In this document: positions 24,823 to 31,694 of the stretch, piece by piece | How positions within the stretch are numbered: the stretch's first letter is position 1 | Layout of the letters: every line of letters starts with the position of its first letter | Origin: an uncultured Bacteroidales bacterium | GTDB lineage: Bacteria > Bacteroidota > Bacteroidia > Bacteroidales > F082 | Length of the DNA stretch: 64,000 nucleotides | Direction of reading: 5' to 3' | NCBI GenBank assembly: GCA_947303085.1 | Contig: CAMYXP010000008.1 | Span: 1 to 64,000 of the forward strand | Position numbers and translations under genes: made by a program | Notes under the pieces: generated by a model | Database searches by the model: none | Told to the model about the DNA's origin: nothing | The model's input: only the letters and a program-made list of their open reading frames with translations

Positions 24823-25449
24823 TTATTTAATCCAATAAACGTAGTTTTCCTTGCGCGGTCTCGCCTCCGGATAGTCGCCTTTCACGTAGCCGAGGATGCA
24901 GTTTCCGATGCCCACATAGTCGCCTTCGATGCCAAGCTCGGCGAGGATGGCCTTGCCTTCTTCCATCTCAAAAACCTCCTTCGCGCGGTGAATCCAGCAC
25001 GAGCCGAGTCCTTTTGCGTGCGCGGCGTTGAGCAGGTTGCCCATCACCAGCGAGCCGTCTTCCATCCAGGTAAACGACGTGTTGCGGTCAGCGAGAACCA
25101 CCAGCACCACCGGAGCGCCGTAAAACGGATCCATGTCGTTGTCTTTGCCGAAAACACTGGCATTCAGCCTGCTGAGCCTGTCGCGCACCTCACGGTTTGT
25201 CACCGCGATGATGATCGGACTCTGCTTGTTCATACCTGTCGGGGCGTAGGTGCCGGCCTTGCAAATCTCTTCAATAACCTCCATCGGAGGCATCTCATCG
25301 GTGTAGCTGCGGATGCTGCGACGAGTCAAAAGGTCTTCCATTGTTGTGTTCATAGTGACGGTGTTTGGAGTCTCATTTTTGCTGCAGCACGATGCCATAA
25401 CAAGTGCCAAAGCAATGAAACCCAGCATTTTACAAATATTTTTCTTCAT
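24823..25449 (-). CDS. Nitroreductase-family flavoprotein with lipoprotein signal
   Basis: 208 residues. Signal with lipobox MASC (Cys21), then a complete FMN nitroreductase domain: LLTRRSIRSYTDEMP, APTGMNKQSP, and GNLLNAAHAKGLGSCWIHRA through GIGNCILGYV. The family normally acts in the cytoplasm using NAD(P)H to reduce nitroaromatics, quinones or flavins. The lipid anchor places this one outside the cytoplasm, where the electron source is unclear. It is first gene of an operon with the EFR1-type gene. Confidence 0.88.
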   Translation of the reverse strand: MKKNICKMLGFIALALVMASCCSKNETPNTVTMNTTMEDLLTRRSIRSYTDEMPPMEVIEEICKAGTYAPTGMNKQSPIIIAVTNREVRDRLSRLNASVFGKDNDMDPFYGAPVVLVVLADRNTSFTWMEDGSLVMGNLLNAAHAKGLGSCWIHRAKEVFEMEEGKAILAELGIEGDYVGIGNCILGYVKGDYPEARPRKENYVYWIK

Positions 25450-25472
25450 TTTCTTATTAAGATTTATTTCTG

Positions 25473-25480
25473 CAAAAATA
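25473..25480 (-). promoter_or_regulatory. Promoter -7 element for the nitroreductase operon
   Basis: TATTTTTG on the minus strand, 23 bases before the ATG at 25449, divergent from the next promoter. Confidence 0.55.
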
Positions 25481-25491
25481 AAAATTTTTCA

Positions 25492-25499
25492 TATTTTTG
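25492..25499 (+). promoter_or_regulatory. Promoter -7 element for the 25515 lipoprotein gene
   Basis: TATTTTTG, 15 bases before the ATG at 25515. Confidence 0.55.
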
Positions 25500-25514
25500 C
25501 AAAAATAATTCTAC

Positions 25515-26090
25515 ATGAAAAAGCATTTTTTTCTTCTCATGATATGCCTCTCAGCGATATTCATGATGTCGTGCAACAACGAAGACCGAGCCATCCGCCA
25601 TATGTGCCAATACATTCATAATCATTATCCTTTGGCTACTTTGCAGGATGTTTACAAGACCTGCTACCAGGACTTTTTCGGCGCTGAACACCTCATGAAC
25701 GACACCGCCGCCGCGCGATATTACATCAATTATGAACTTGAGCAGTGCCGCGACACCGACCTCAGCCTTATGCCGCAACGCGAGCCAACAGGATTTCGTC
25801 ATCGTTTCACAAGAATCAACTTCTCAAATATAGTTGAAGGCGAACTCACTGAGGAACAATTAGTTATGATGTTTATCAACGCCGCCGGCAAAGACAACGC
25901 CTATTGCGACGACTGGCTCGCCGAATGGCAAAAAATAGAGAAAATAGCTATAAAAACCGTCCCTGAATGGAAAGACGCGGAGCTTCAGTCAGAGCTGATG
26001 AATGCCGCTGAACACAAATACGCCGTCCGTCACAGCGAAGCGTTTCGCAATAATTATAATCCGCATTACAGAATAGTGATGAACGATTAA
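25515..26090 (+). CDS. Hypothetical lipoprotein
   Basis: 191 residues with signal and lipobox MMSC (Cys20). The mature part is helical with a conserved-looking block YPLATLQDVYKTCYQDFFGAE and a tail rich in His/Asn. I recall similar Bacteroidales lipoproteins but no function. The gene is monocistronic and convergent with the thioesterase. Confidence 0.75.
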   Translation: MKKHFFLLMICLSAIFMMSCNNEDRAIRHMCQYIHNHYPLATLQDVYKTCYQDFFGAEHLMNDTAAARYYINYELEQCRDTDLSLMPQREPTGFRHRFTRINFSNIVEGELTEEQLVMMFINAAGKDNAYCDDWLAEWQKIEKIAIKTVPEWKDAELQSELMNAAEHKYAVRHSEAFRNNYNPHYRIVMND

Positions 26091-26091
26091 T

Positions 26092-26130
26092 CCTTCTTAT
26101 CCTTCTTATCCTTTCTTATCCTTCACAATC
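26092..26130. repeat. Short tandem repeat, TCCTTCTTATCC type
   Basis: Four imperfect units of about 12 bases (TTATCCTTCTTATCC and variants). They overlap the 3' end of the thioesterase gene, where they encode its Lys/Asp-rich tail and stop. A related TTATCCTTTCTTATCCC stretch is at 27829-27845. Confidence 0.6.
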
Positions 26131-26510
26131 CTTTCATACAGTTCCGGCAGCCTTTTCGCTATCACCACCGGCCTTCCGTTCTCGGTGAAGCAGTGCACGC
26201 TGTGTCCTTCCGCCACCAGCTTGCCGTCTTTTCGCATAATATAATTGAACTCGAACTTCAGCTCGCTCATTCCGCTGATGCAGACCTCAACCTCAACGAT
26301 ATCTTTGAACGTGGTCGGACTCTTGTATTTACACTCGATCGACACCACCGGCGACACCACACCGTCAGCCTCAATCTTGTCGAAGCCCCAGCCCAGCTTA
26401 TCGAGGTAGTCGATGCGGGCTTCCTCCATGATTCTCACATAGTTAGAGTGATGCGTGATACCCATTCTGTCGCATTCGTAATATCTTATTTCGTGTTTGT
26501 AGATATGCAT
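26106..26510 (-). CDS. Acyl-CoA thioesterase, 4HBT hotdog family (YbgC/FadM-like)
   Basis: 134 residues. The N-terminal YECDRMGITHHSNYVRIMEEARIDYL is the hotdog active-site region, with Asp near residue 13 and His18/His19. It hydrolyses acyl-CoA or acyl-ACP in the cytoplasm. The last residues (VKDKKG) are encoded by a short tandem repeat. It lies ten bases after the MORN gene and probably at the end of the queuosine transcript. Confidence 0.88.
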   Translation of the reverse strand: MHIYKHEIRYYECDRMGITHHSNYVRIMEEARIDYLDKLGWGFDKIEADGVVSPVVSIECKYKSPTTFKDIVEVEVCISGMSELKFEFNYIMRKDGKLVAEGHSVHCFTENGRPVVIAKRLPELYERIVKDKKG

Positions 26511-26519
26511 ATCAAAAAA

Positions 26520-27479
26520 CTATTTACAACTTATAACTAATTCACTTCCAGAGGTATAGGTAAAATCATCGTCATACATCCTGCCGGTGTGCTCCACCTC
26601 GTCTTTGTAACGTTTCGTCTCGCCTCTTTTTATGGTTTCTTTTATCGGATTAGGCTTAATTCCTTCAAGGAAACAAGATTTTACAACATAAGTCAAGCCG
26701 TCGTCGGTCATATCGGTAACCTCGATATAAGATTCTTCCGCGTTGATATGAAAGTCGCCATTGTACAAAACCACTCCTTCATTGTAACGCAGCTTGCCTT
26801 TTTTGGCTATGAAAAGACATCTCACAGCCTCCGAATAGCCAAATCCATGATGACTCTCGCCCACCATCAAAAACATCGCTTTCTTGCCGCCTTCAAGCTC
26901 AATAGTGTCGAAGTCAAGGTTGCCGTGTTGCCATAAAGCAGTGAATTTCACACCATTTTTAAAGGTATACGTGCCAATGCCGTTGCAATATCCGTCGGGA
27001 AACTCGCACACGTCGCCGTTCACCATCTTATGGATGCAGTGACCGCTGAGTCGGCCTTCCTCAAACTCGCCTTCGAAATATTCCTTGCCGCTGGCGAAGT
27101 TGCCGTCGTAGCCGTCTTTCGTAATCTTTCCGTGACCATGACGTTGGCCTTCCTTGAAGCCGCCTTCGTAGATCTCACGGATATTGCTAAGATGCAGTCC
27201 GCGCTCGTCGTCTTTTATCGCCACGCCTTGGCCGTGCTCCTTGTCATCGAACCACTCGCCGTTATACTCATATCTGTGACTGGCGCCGCCACCCATCGAA
27301 AACTGATGATATTTGCCTTTGCCGCAACGCTTGCCGTCGCGCCATTCTCCCTCATACTCACCGATATAGCCGTTCAGTGCGTAACTCATGTAGCCCTTGC
27401 CGTGCGGTTGGCCTTTTTCGTTCACCTCTCCCTCATAATGGTCGCCGTTTTCAAAATCGATATTGGCCTTTTTAGTCAT
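26520..27479 (-). CDS. MORN-repeat protein
   Basis: 319 residues without a signal peptide. At least six MORN-type units in the first half: DHYEGEVNEKGQPHGKGYM, GEYEGEWRDGKRCGKGKYH, YEYNGEWFDDKEHGQGVAI, IYEGGFKEGQRHGHGKI and FEGEFEEGRLSGHCI. The second half is a less repetitive beta-rich region. The repeats form an extended hairpin stack, usually a binding scaffold. Its position between the TIGR04076 and thioesterase genes gives no clear role. Confidence 0.85.
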   Translation of the reverse strand: MTKKANIDFENGDHYEGEVNEKGQPHGKGYMSYALNGYIGEYEGEWRDGKRCGKGKYHQFSMGGGASHRYEYNGEWFDDKEHGQGVAIKDDERGLHLSNIREIYEGGFKEGQRHGHGKITKDGYDGNFASGKEYFEGEFEEGRLSGHCIHKMVNGDVCEFPDGYCNGIGTYTFKNGVKFTALWQHGNLDFDTIELEGGKKAMFLMVGESHHGFGYSEAVRCLFIAKKGKLRYNEGVVLYNGDFHINAEESYIEVTDMTDDGLTYVVKSCFLEGIKPNPIKETIKRGETKRYKDEVEHTGRMYDDDFTYTSGSELVISCK

Positions 27480-27490
27480 ATTCTTATTTT

Positions 27491-27787
27491 TTAAACTCTT
27501 TCAATCAAAAAACTGACCGGTCGGAAGCCGTCGTTACAGCTTATCATCGCCGAGTTAGGGTTTTTCATCCAGCCGTCGTAAAAATTGCCACGACCAGCCG
27601 CCAGCTCCTGCACAAACCAACTCATTGATTCCCAGGCGCTTTCGCACATCCCTTCCGGCTTCTCGCCATCCACCGAAATCCATGTCTGCCCCTCCACAAC
27701 ATCGCACGAATGCTCAATCGGATTCTCATACTTCTCCTGCAAATCCGTGTAATTCGCCTTCCTTATCGCCGTGATTTTGACGTTCAT
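27491..27787 (-). CDS. TIGR04076 family protein
   Basis: 98 residues from the ATG at 27787 (MNVKITAIRKANY), preferred over an ATG nine codons upstream whose codons come from an intergenic hairpin repeat. The pattern HSCDVVEGQTW, PEGMCESAWESM and the ending SCNDGFRPVSFLIERV are family features, with conserved Cys residues. Function unknown, cytoplasmic. Confidence 0.78.
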   Translation of the reverse strand: MNVKITAIRKANYTDLQEKYENPIEHSCDVVEGQTWISVDGEKPEGMCESAWESMSWFVQELAAGRGNFYDGWMKNPNSAMISCNDGFRPVSFLIERV

Positions 27788-27802
27788 ATTGTTATCGTTT
27801 AA

Positions 27803-27818
27803 ACGGATTTGCATCCGT
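27803..27818. repeat. Intergenic hairpin ACGGAT-ATCCGT, related to TGTAGGG repeats
   Basis: ACGGATTTGCATCCGT followed by CCCTACATTT; read on the minus strand it begins TGTAGGGACGGATG. It lies in the gap between queF and the TIGR04076 gene. Confidence 0.5.
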
Positions 27819-27843
27819 CCCTACATTTATCCTTTCTTATCCC

Positions 27844-28305
27844 TTATCTTATCTGGTAATTTCTCAACCTCTCCTCCGCCATCTTCTCAAACTTAGTTCC
27901 CGGCTTGCCGTAATTGGCATACGGGTAGATGCTGATGCCGCCTCTCGGAAGGAAAAATCCCACCACCTCAATGTAACGGGGATCCATCAGCTTCACTAAG
28001 TCGTTGAGAATGATATTGATGACATCCTCGTGGAAGTCACCGTGGTTTCTGAACGAAAACATATACAATTTCAAACTCTTGCTCTCCACCATCTTCCTGT
28101 CGGGGATGTACATTATCTTTATCTCAGCAAAATCAGGCTGTCCCGTGATAGGACAAAGCGCGGTGAACTCCGGACAGTTGAACTGCACCCAGTAGTCGCG
28201 CTCAGGATGCTGGTTTTCAAAAGCCTCCAAAACCTCAGGCGCATACGTCTCAGGAATCTTCGAATAACGCCCCAAAGACTGTAAATGTTCTTCTTTTCTA
28301 TCCAT
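27844..28305 (-). CDS. queF: NADPH-dependent 7-cyano-7-deazaguanine reductase
   Basis: 153 residues, the short unimodular QueF. The nucleophilic Cys lies in the [17 protein letters not shown] region (about residue 55). The QueF motif [21 protein letters not shown] follows, and [13 protein letters not shown] is near the end. It reduces preQ0 to preQ1 in queuosine biosynthesis. Its start overlaps the stop of the transporter gene, so the two are coupled and share the preQ1 riboswitch. Confidence 0.95.
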   Translation of the reverse strand: MDRKEEHLQSLGRYSKIPETYAPEVLEAFENQHPERDYWVQFNCPEFTALCPITGQPDFAEIKIMYIPDRKMVESKSLKLYMFSFRNHGDFHEDVINIILNDLVKLMDPRYIEVVGFFLPRGGISIYPYANYGKPGTKFEKMAEERLRNYQIR

Positions 28306-28991
28306 TATTTGAAAATATTATATGAAATATTATTGTCGTAAACGTCAACGTTTTCTTTGGCTTTAACCCATTTCACAATTCTTATCGTCACCGGAAGGAT
28401 GATGAGTTCGTAAAGTGTCTTCAACGCCACCTGCCAAAGCACGAAACTTGGCATCTGGTCGAGCGGCACTATGCCAAGAAGCGCCACCGGGAAGAAAATG
28501 ACCGAGTCGCAGAACTCGCCAAGCAAAGTGCTTAGCACTGCACGCACAGTGAAACGTTTTCCGTTGTCGCGCACCTTAAGCTTGCTCATCACGAAGGCGT
28601 TCAAAAACGAACCTACCAAGAATGCTAAGAACGATGCGAGTACTATCCTTGGAGCTATGCCGAAGATCGCGTGGAAGCCAACGCCTGCCGGTGTTTCCTG
28701 CCACCAGTCGACTCCAGGAATGAGGTCAATCAGCCATCCGAGGATGACAAAGAAGAAGTTAAGCGCGAAGGCCATCCAGATGAGGGTCTTGGCTCTTCTG
28801 AAGCCCCATACCTCGCTCACAACGTCGTTGACGATGTAGCTGATCGGGAACACGAAGATAGCACCGGTGAAACTGGCCGGTCCGAATGTGATTTGCTTTG
28901 TGGCGAACAGATTCGCCATCATTAAACTTGCGGTAAACAGCGTGGCAAATACCATGAAAAGCACGCTGACTTGATGTGTTTTTTGTGTCAT
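28305..28991 (-). CDS. yhhQ: Queuosine-precursor transporter (YhhQ/DUF165 family)
   Basis: 228 residues with about six helices. Family signatures are [10 protein letters not shown] near the N-terminus, [20 protein letters not shown], and the charged end region WVKAKENVD. It imports preQ0/preQ1 or queuine-type bases across the inner membrane. The leader carries a preQ1-I aptamer reaching the start codon, and queF follows with overlapping codons, forming a salvage unit. Confidence 0.93.
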   Translation of the reverse strand: MTQKTHQVSVLFMVFATLFTASLMMANLFATKQITFGPASFTGAIFVFPISYIVNDVVSEVWGFRRAKTLIWMAFALNFFFVILGWLIDLIPGVDWWQETPAGVGFHAIFGIAPRIVLASFLAFLVGSFLNAFVMSKLKVRDNGKRFTVRAVLSTLLGEFCDSVIFFPVALLGIVPLDQMPSFVLWQVALKTLYELIILPVTIRIVKWVKAKENVDVYDNNISYNIFK

Positions 28992-28993
28992 GT

Positions 28994-29028
28994 CTTGTTT
29001 TGTTTAAGGGGGTTTCCAAGTACCCCTG
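28994..29028 (-). promoter_or_regulatory. preQ1 class I riboswitch, translational
   Basis: Minus-strand sequence CAGGGGTACTTGGA, AACCCCCTTAAACAA, AACAAG. It has a five-base P1 stem (AGGGG/CCCCT) and an A-rich tail ending two bases before the transporter ATG. This closely follows the Thermoanaerobacter tengcongensis preQ1 aptamer (CUGGGUCGCAGU, AACCCCAG, UUAACAAAACAAGG). Ligand binding would fold the tail and hide the ribosome-binding region. Confidence 0.88.
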
Positions 29029-29037
29029 TCGTTAATA

Positions 29038-29817
29038 TTATTCTATATATTCGATTCTATATTCTACTGCCTTATGGCCGACAGGCTGGAACACATACGA
29101 CGCCACCGAGCCGTCTTCGTTATATGTGTATGTGTACATTCCCTCCTCGCTACTCGAGCCACCAAGCACCGACATCGAAGTCATGTTGTTTTTCGAAAAC
29201 ATTCCCGTACGCATCGGCATCCTGCCATATTCAGCATTGATTTGATTGTCATAAGTATATGAATAAACAATAGTATCGCCCATCTCAACAGCACGAATCC
29301 TTATGACATTGTCGCCCGACCATTCGTAAGTGGCCGAATACTTGTTGTCTTCACCTTCGCCAACAACCGTTTTAATCTTACCATTCTTACAATTAATCTT
29401 GTATTTAAGGGTATCGCCAACTCTCTCAGTATAATAATGATGAGTTATCAATCCTTTGCTGTTATATTTAAATATATCGGAATATCTACTGAAAGCTGAT
29501 GTTTGCGTCAATATTTTAACAATTCTCCCGTCATCGTTATATGTAAATCTGACATCGGTAGAATTGCCGCTGGCATCGTAACTCTCGACTCTCTCAAGAC
29601 GGCCATCCTTCCAAGTCCAATCTTCAGCGACAGTCTCCGATTCGTTTTTAACCAGATATATCTTATTGATTCTCTTGCTAGGATTATAAAACCCGAATTT
29701 ATAATTCTGAGTCGGCGCCGGTGTTGTAGTGTCTGATTCAGCGCTCTTTTTATCGCAAGATGTGTTGCAGGCCATAACTATTACGGCGATTAATGCTAAG
29801 GTTGCCAGTTTTTTCAT
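29038..29817 (-). CDS. Hypothetical lipoprotein with RHS/YD-like beta repeats
   Basis: 259 residues with lipobox VMAC (Cys17). The mature part reads as successive short beta hairpins (FTYNDDGRIVKIL, FKYNSKGLITHHYY, ATYEWSGDNVIRI, YTYNEDGSVASYVF), a pattern seen in DUF4595-like and RHS-related lipoproteins. Surface or periplasmic; function unknown. Its stop is ten bases before the preQ1 aptamer, so the queuosine genes may be read through from here. Confidence 0.75.
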   Translation of the reverse strand: MKKLATLALIAVIVMACNTSCDKKSAESDTTTPAPTQNYKFGFYNPSKRINKIYLVKNESETVAEDWTWKDGRLERVESYDASGNSTDVRFTYNDDGRIVKILTQTSAFSRYSDIFKYNSKGLITHHYYTERVGDTLKYKINCKNGKIKTVVGEGEDNKYSATYEWSGDNVIRIRAVEMGDTIVYSYTYDNQINAEYGRMPMRTGMFSKNNMTSMSVLGGSSSEEGMYTYTYNEDGSVASYVFQPVGHKAVEYRIEYIE

Positions 29818-29839
29818 AATTCAATCCAATTTTACGATG

Positions 29840-29847
29840 CAAATTTA
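29840..29847 (-). promoter_or_regulatory. Promoter -7 element for the 29817 lipoprotein gene
   Basis: TAAATTTG on the minus strand, 22 bases before the ATG. Confidence 0.5.
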
Positions 29848-29859
29848 CAAAAAAATGTT

Positions 29860-29867
29860 TAACTTTG
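29860..29867 (+). promoter_or_regulatory. Promoter -7 element for the thioesterase/TPR operon
   Basis: TAACTTTG, 23 bases before the ATG at 29891. Longer upstream open frames start before this promoter and are not used. Confidence 0.6.
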
Positions 29868-29890
29868 CAGCCAAATTTAAAAAAACTATC

Positions 29891-30349
29891 ATGAAAGCGA
29901 CCTACTCACAACGACTAATCAAACTCGCCGACCTGAATCATCATCAGACTTTCTTCGCGGGACGATGCTCGGAATATTTCTTGGAAAGCTCGTATTTCGC
30001 TGTGGCTCAATATGTTGACACCAGAGACACAGTCCTTCTGGTGCTTCATGGCATCGACTTCAAGTTCCCGATTTTTGCCGGCGACATCGTCACCTACGAG
30101 AGCAAAGTCATTGCAGCGGGACGCTCCACATTGACAGTCTACACCAAGATGTATCGCAGCCGCGAGCCTGAAAAAGTCGCTGCCGACGGCTTCGCCACAT
30201 TCTCATATCTCGATGAAAATCATCATTCTAAGCCACACGGCGTGACCATCGTTCCGGAGACCGACGAAGAGATTTGGCTCAACAAACAAGCCATTGAGGT
30301 GCTGGAAGAGTCGAAACGCCGCGCCAAAGCCCTGAACGCCAAAAGTTAA
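29891..30349 (+). CDS. Acyl-CoA thioesterase, hotdog-fold family
   Basis: 152 residues from MKATYSQRLIKLADLN. The hotdog helix region FFAGRCSEYFLESSYFAVAQ and DFKFPIFAGDIVTYESKV followed by GRSTLTVYTKMY resemble the cytosolic BFIT/YciA-type acyl-CoA hydrolases. In that type the catalytic Asp sits in the GD motif. Cytoplasmic. It is followed after 16 bases by a TPR-like lipoprotein gene. Confidence 0.85.
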   Translation: MKATYSQRLIKLADLNHHQTFFAGRCSEYFLESSYFAVAQYVDTRDTVLLVLHGIDFKFPIFAGDIVTYESKVIAAGRSTLTVYTKMYRSREPEKVAADGFATFSYLDENHHSKPHGVTIVPETDEEIWLNKQAIEVLEESKRRAKALNAKS

Positions 30350-30365
30350 CATAATATATCTTTAG

Positions 30366-31694
30366 ATGAAATATCCAATAATAACACTATTTATACTTGC
30401 GCTCTGCCTCGGCGGATGTAAAAACCAGACAGTGCGTAAAGAAATCGACAAAGCCTACTCCAGAGACACACTCGTGAAGATTGCCTCGAACAATTTCGAC
30501 GATGCGATTCAGTATGTCATTGAAGGCGAGGTGAACGGCAAACTCACACCGTATCAGGCCAACTACCTGTGCGCGCAGCTCACCTACCAGTTCACACCAA
30601 ACAACCTGGTGGCTGTGAAATACTGCCAAAACGCTCTGCTCGCGCTCAATGTCGACGACAACTACCAAGATCGCGTCGAGACTCTCTACCTCCTCAGCAA
30701 CGTGGCATACGCGGCATTGGATCTTAACACCTGCATCAAAGCGGCTCTCGAAGGCAAAGCCCTGGCACATAACCATAAAATGTATTTCGAAGAGGCATCG
30801 TTCGACTATATCGTGGGACGCTGCCGGTTCAACATGGGCGAGATGGAAGGTCTTGACATAATGCGCGAATCAATATACCGTGCCCGCAAATACGCCGAAA
30901 AACGTATAGAATTCGGACATCTCGTGTTTTTTGTCGGCGACCTCTCATTATGCTACGCCGCATTGGGTCACACACAAACAGAATATATGTACAACCTCTT
31001 GAATGAGTTGGATATTCATGAGCAAATTGTCAACGAGATGGAGAGCCGTTTCCCTCAAGCCAAGGACTACTGCGACAGAAACCGTCATCAGATTGCCATA
31101 TATCGTGCCGTAGCCAACGCAGCTTTGGGAAATACCGAAAAAGCCGAAACTTACATGAAACTGGGTCTTACTTCAAGATTCGCCTATTATCCTTCTGAAT
31201 ACCCACACCATATTGAATATTACGCCGAGATGGGCAATATTGATTCTGTGCTGGCGATAAGTAAAAAATTCCCCTTCGAAGGCGACACCATCCAACGCAC
31301 CTTCCGCAGAGAGCTCTCTCTGATGGAACTGGCTTACCGCAAAGCTGGCGACATCAATATGGCCAACGAATATCACAAACGCTACCTGCTGATTTCGGAG
31401 CTTATCGACAAACGCGAGTTGCAGGAAGGTCTTGAGAAAAACTCTCAAAAATACGAGTCGCAAAACTATCTCCTGGCTCTTAACGACTATGAGGATTCCA
31501 TGACACGACTGCGCGGAATGCTGGCCATCGTCTTGGTTTTAATTGTAGTATTTACAACCTTAGGATATTTTGTCCATAGAAGAAGGGCAAAAAGCATCAA
31601 CCAAAGAATGGCTTATCTGCAAAAGCAGATGCGTATGATGCAGCAGAAGAAAACAAAATCTGCCAAACCTAAGAATTCAGCTACTTCAGAATAA
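30366..31694 (+). CDS. TPR-like lipoprotein with C-terminal transmembrane helix
   Basis: 442 residues. Lipobox LGGC (Cys18), then a helical solenoid of TPR-like pairs to about residue 370 (for example TLYLLSNVAYAALDLNTCIK and AIYRAVANAALGNTEKAETY). A single TM follows (LAIVLVLIVVFTTLGYFVH, about 386-404), then a basic coiled-coil tail (RMAYLQKQMRMMQQKK). The layout resembles the periplasmic sensor half of Bacteroidota TPR signalling proteins, but no kinase or DNA-binding domain follows. Function unknown. Confidence 0.8.
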   Translation: MKYPIITLFILALCLGGCKNQTVRKEIDKAYSRDTLVKIASNNFDDAIQYVIEGEVNGKLTPYQANYLCAQLTYQFTPNNLVAVKYCQNALLALNVDDNYQDRVETLYLLSNVAYAALDLNTCIKAALEGKALAHNHKMYFEEASFDYIVGRCRFNMGEMEGLDIMRESIYRARKYAEKRIEFGHLVFFVGDLSLCYAALGHTQTEYMYNLLNELDIHEQIVNEMESRFPQAKDYCDRNRHQIAIYRAVANAALGNTEKAETYMKLGLTSRFAYYPSEYPHHIEYYAEMGNIDSVLAISKKFPFEGDTIQRTFRRELSLMELAYRKAGDINMANEYHKRYLLISELIDKRELQEGLEKNSQKYESQNYLLALNDYEDSMTRLRGMLAIVLVLIVVFTTLGYFVHRRRAKSINQRMAYLQKQMRMMQQKKTKSAKPKNSATSE

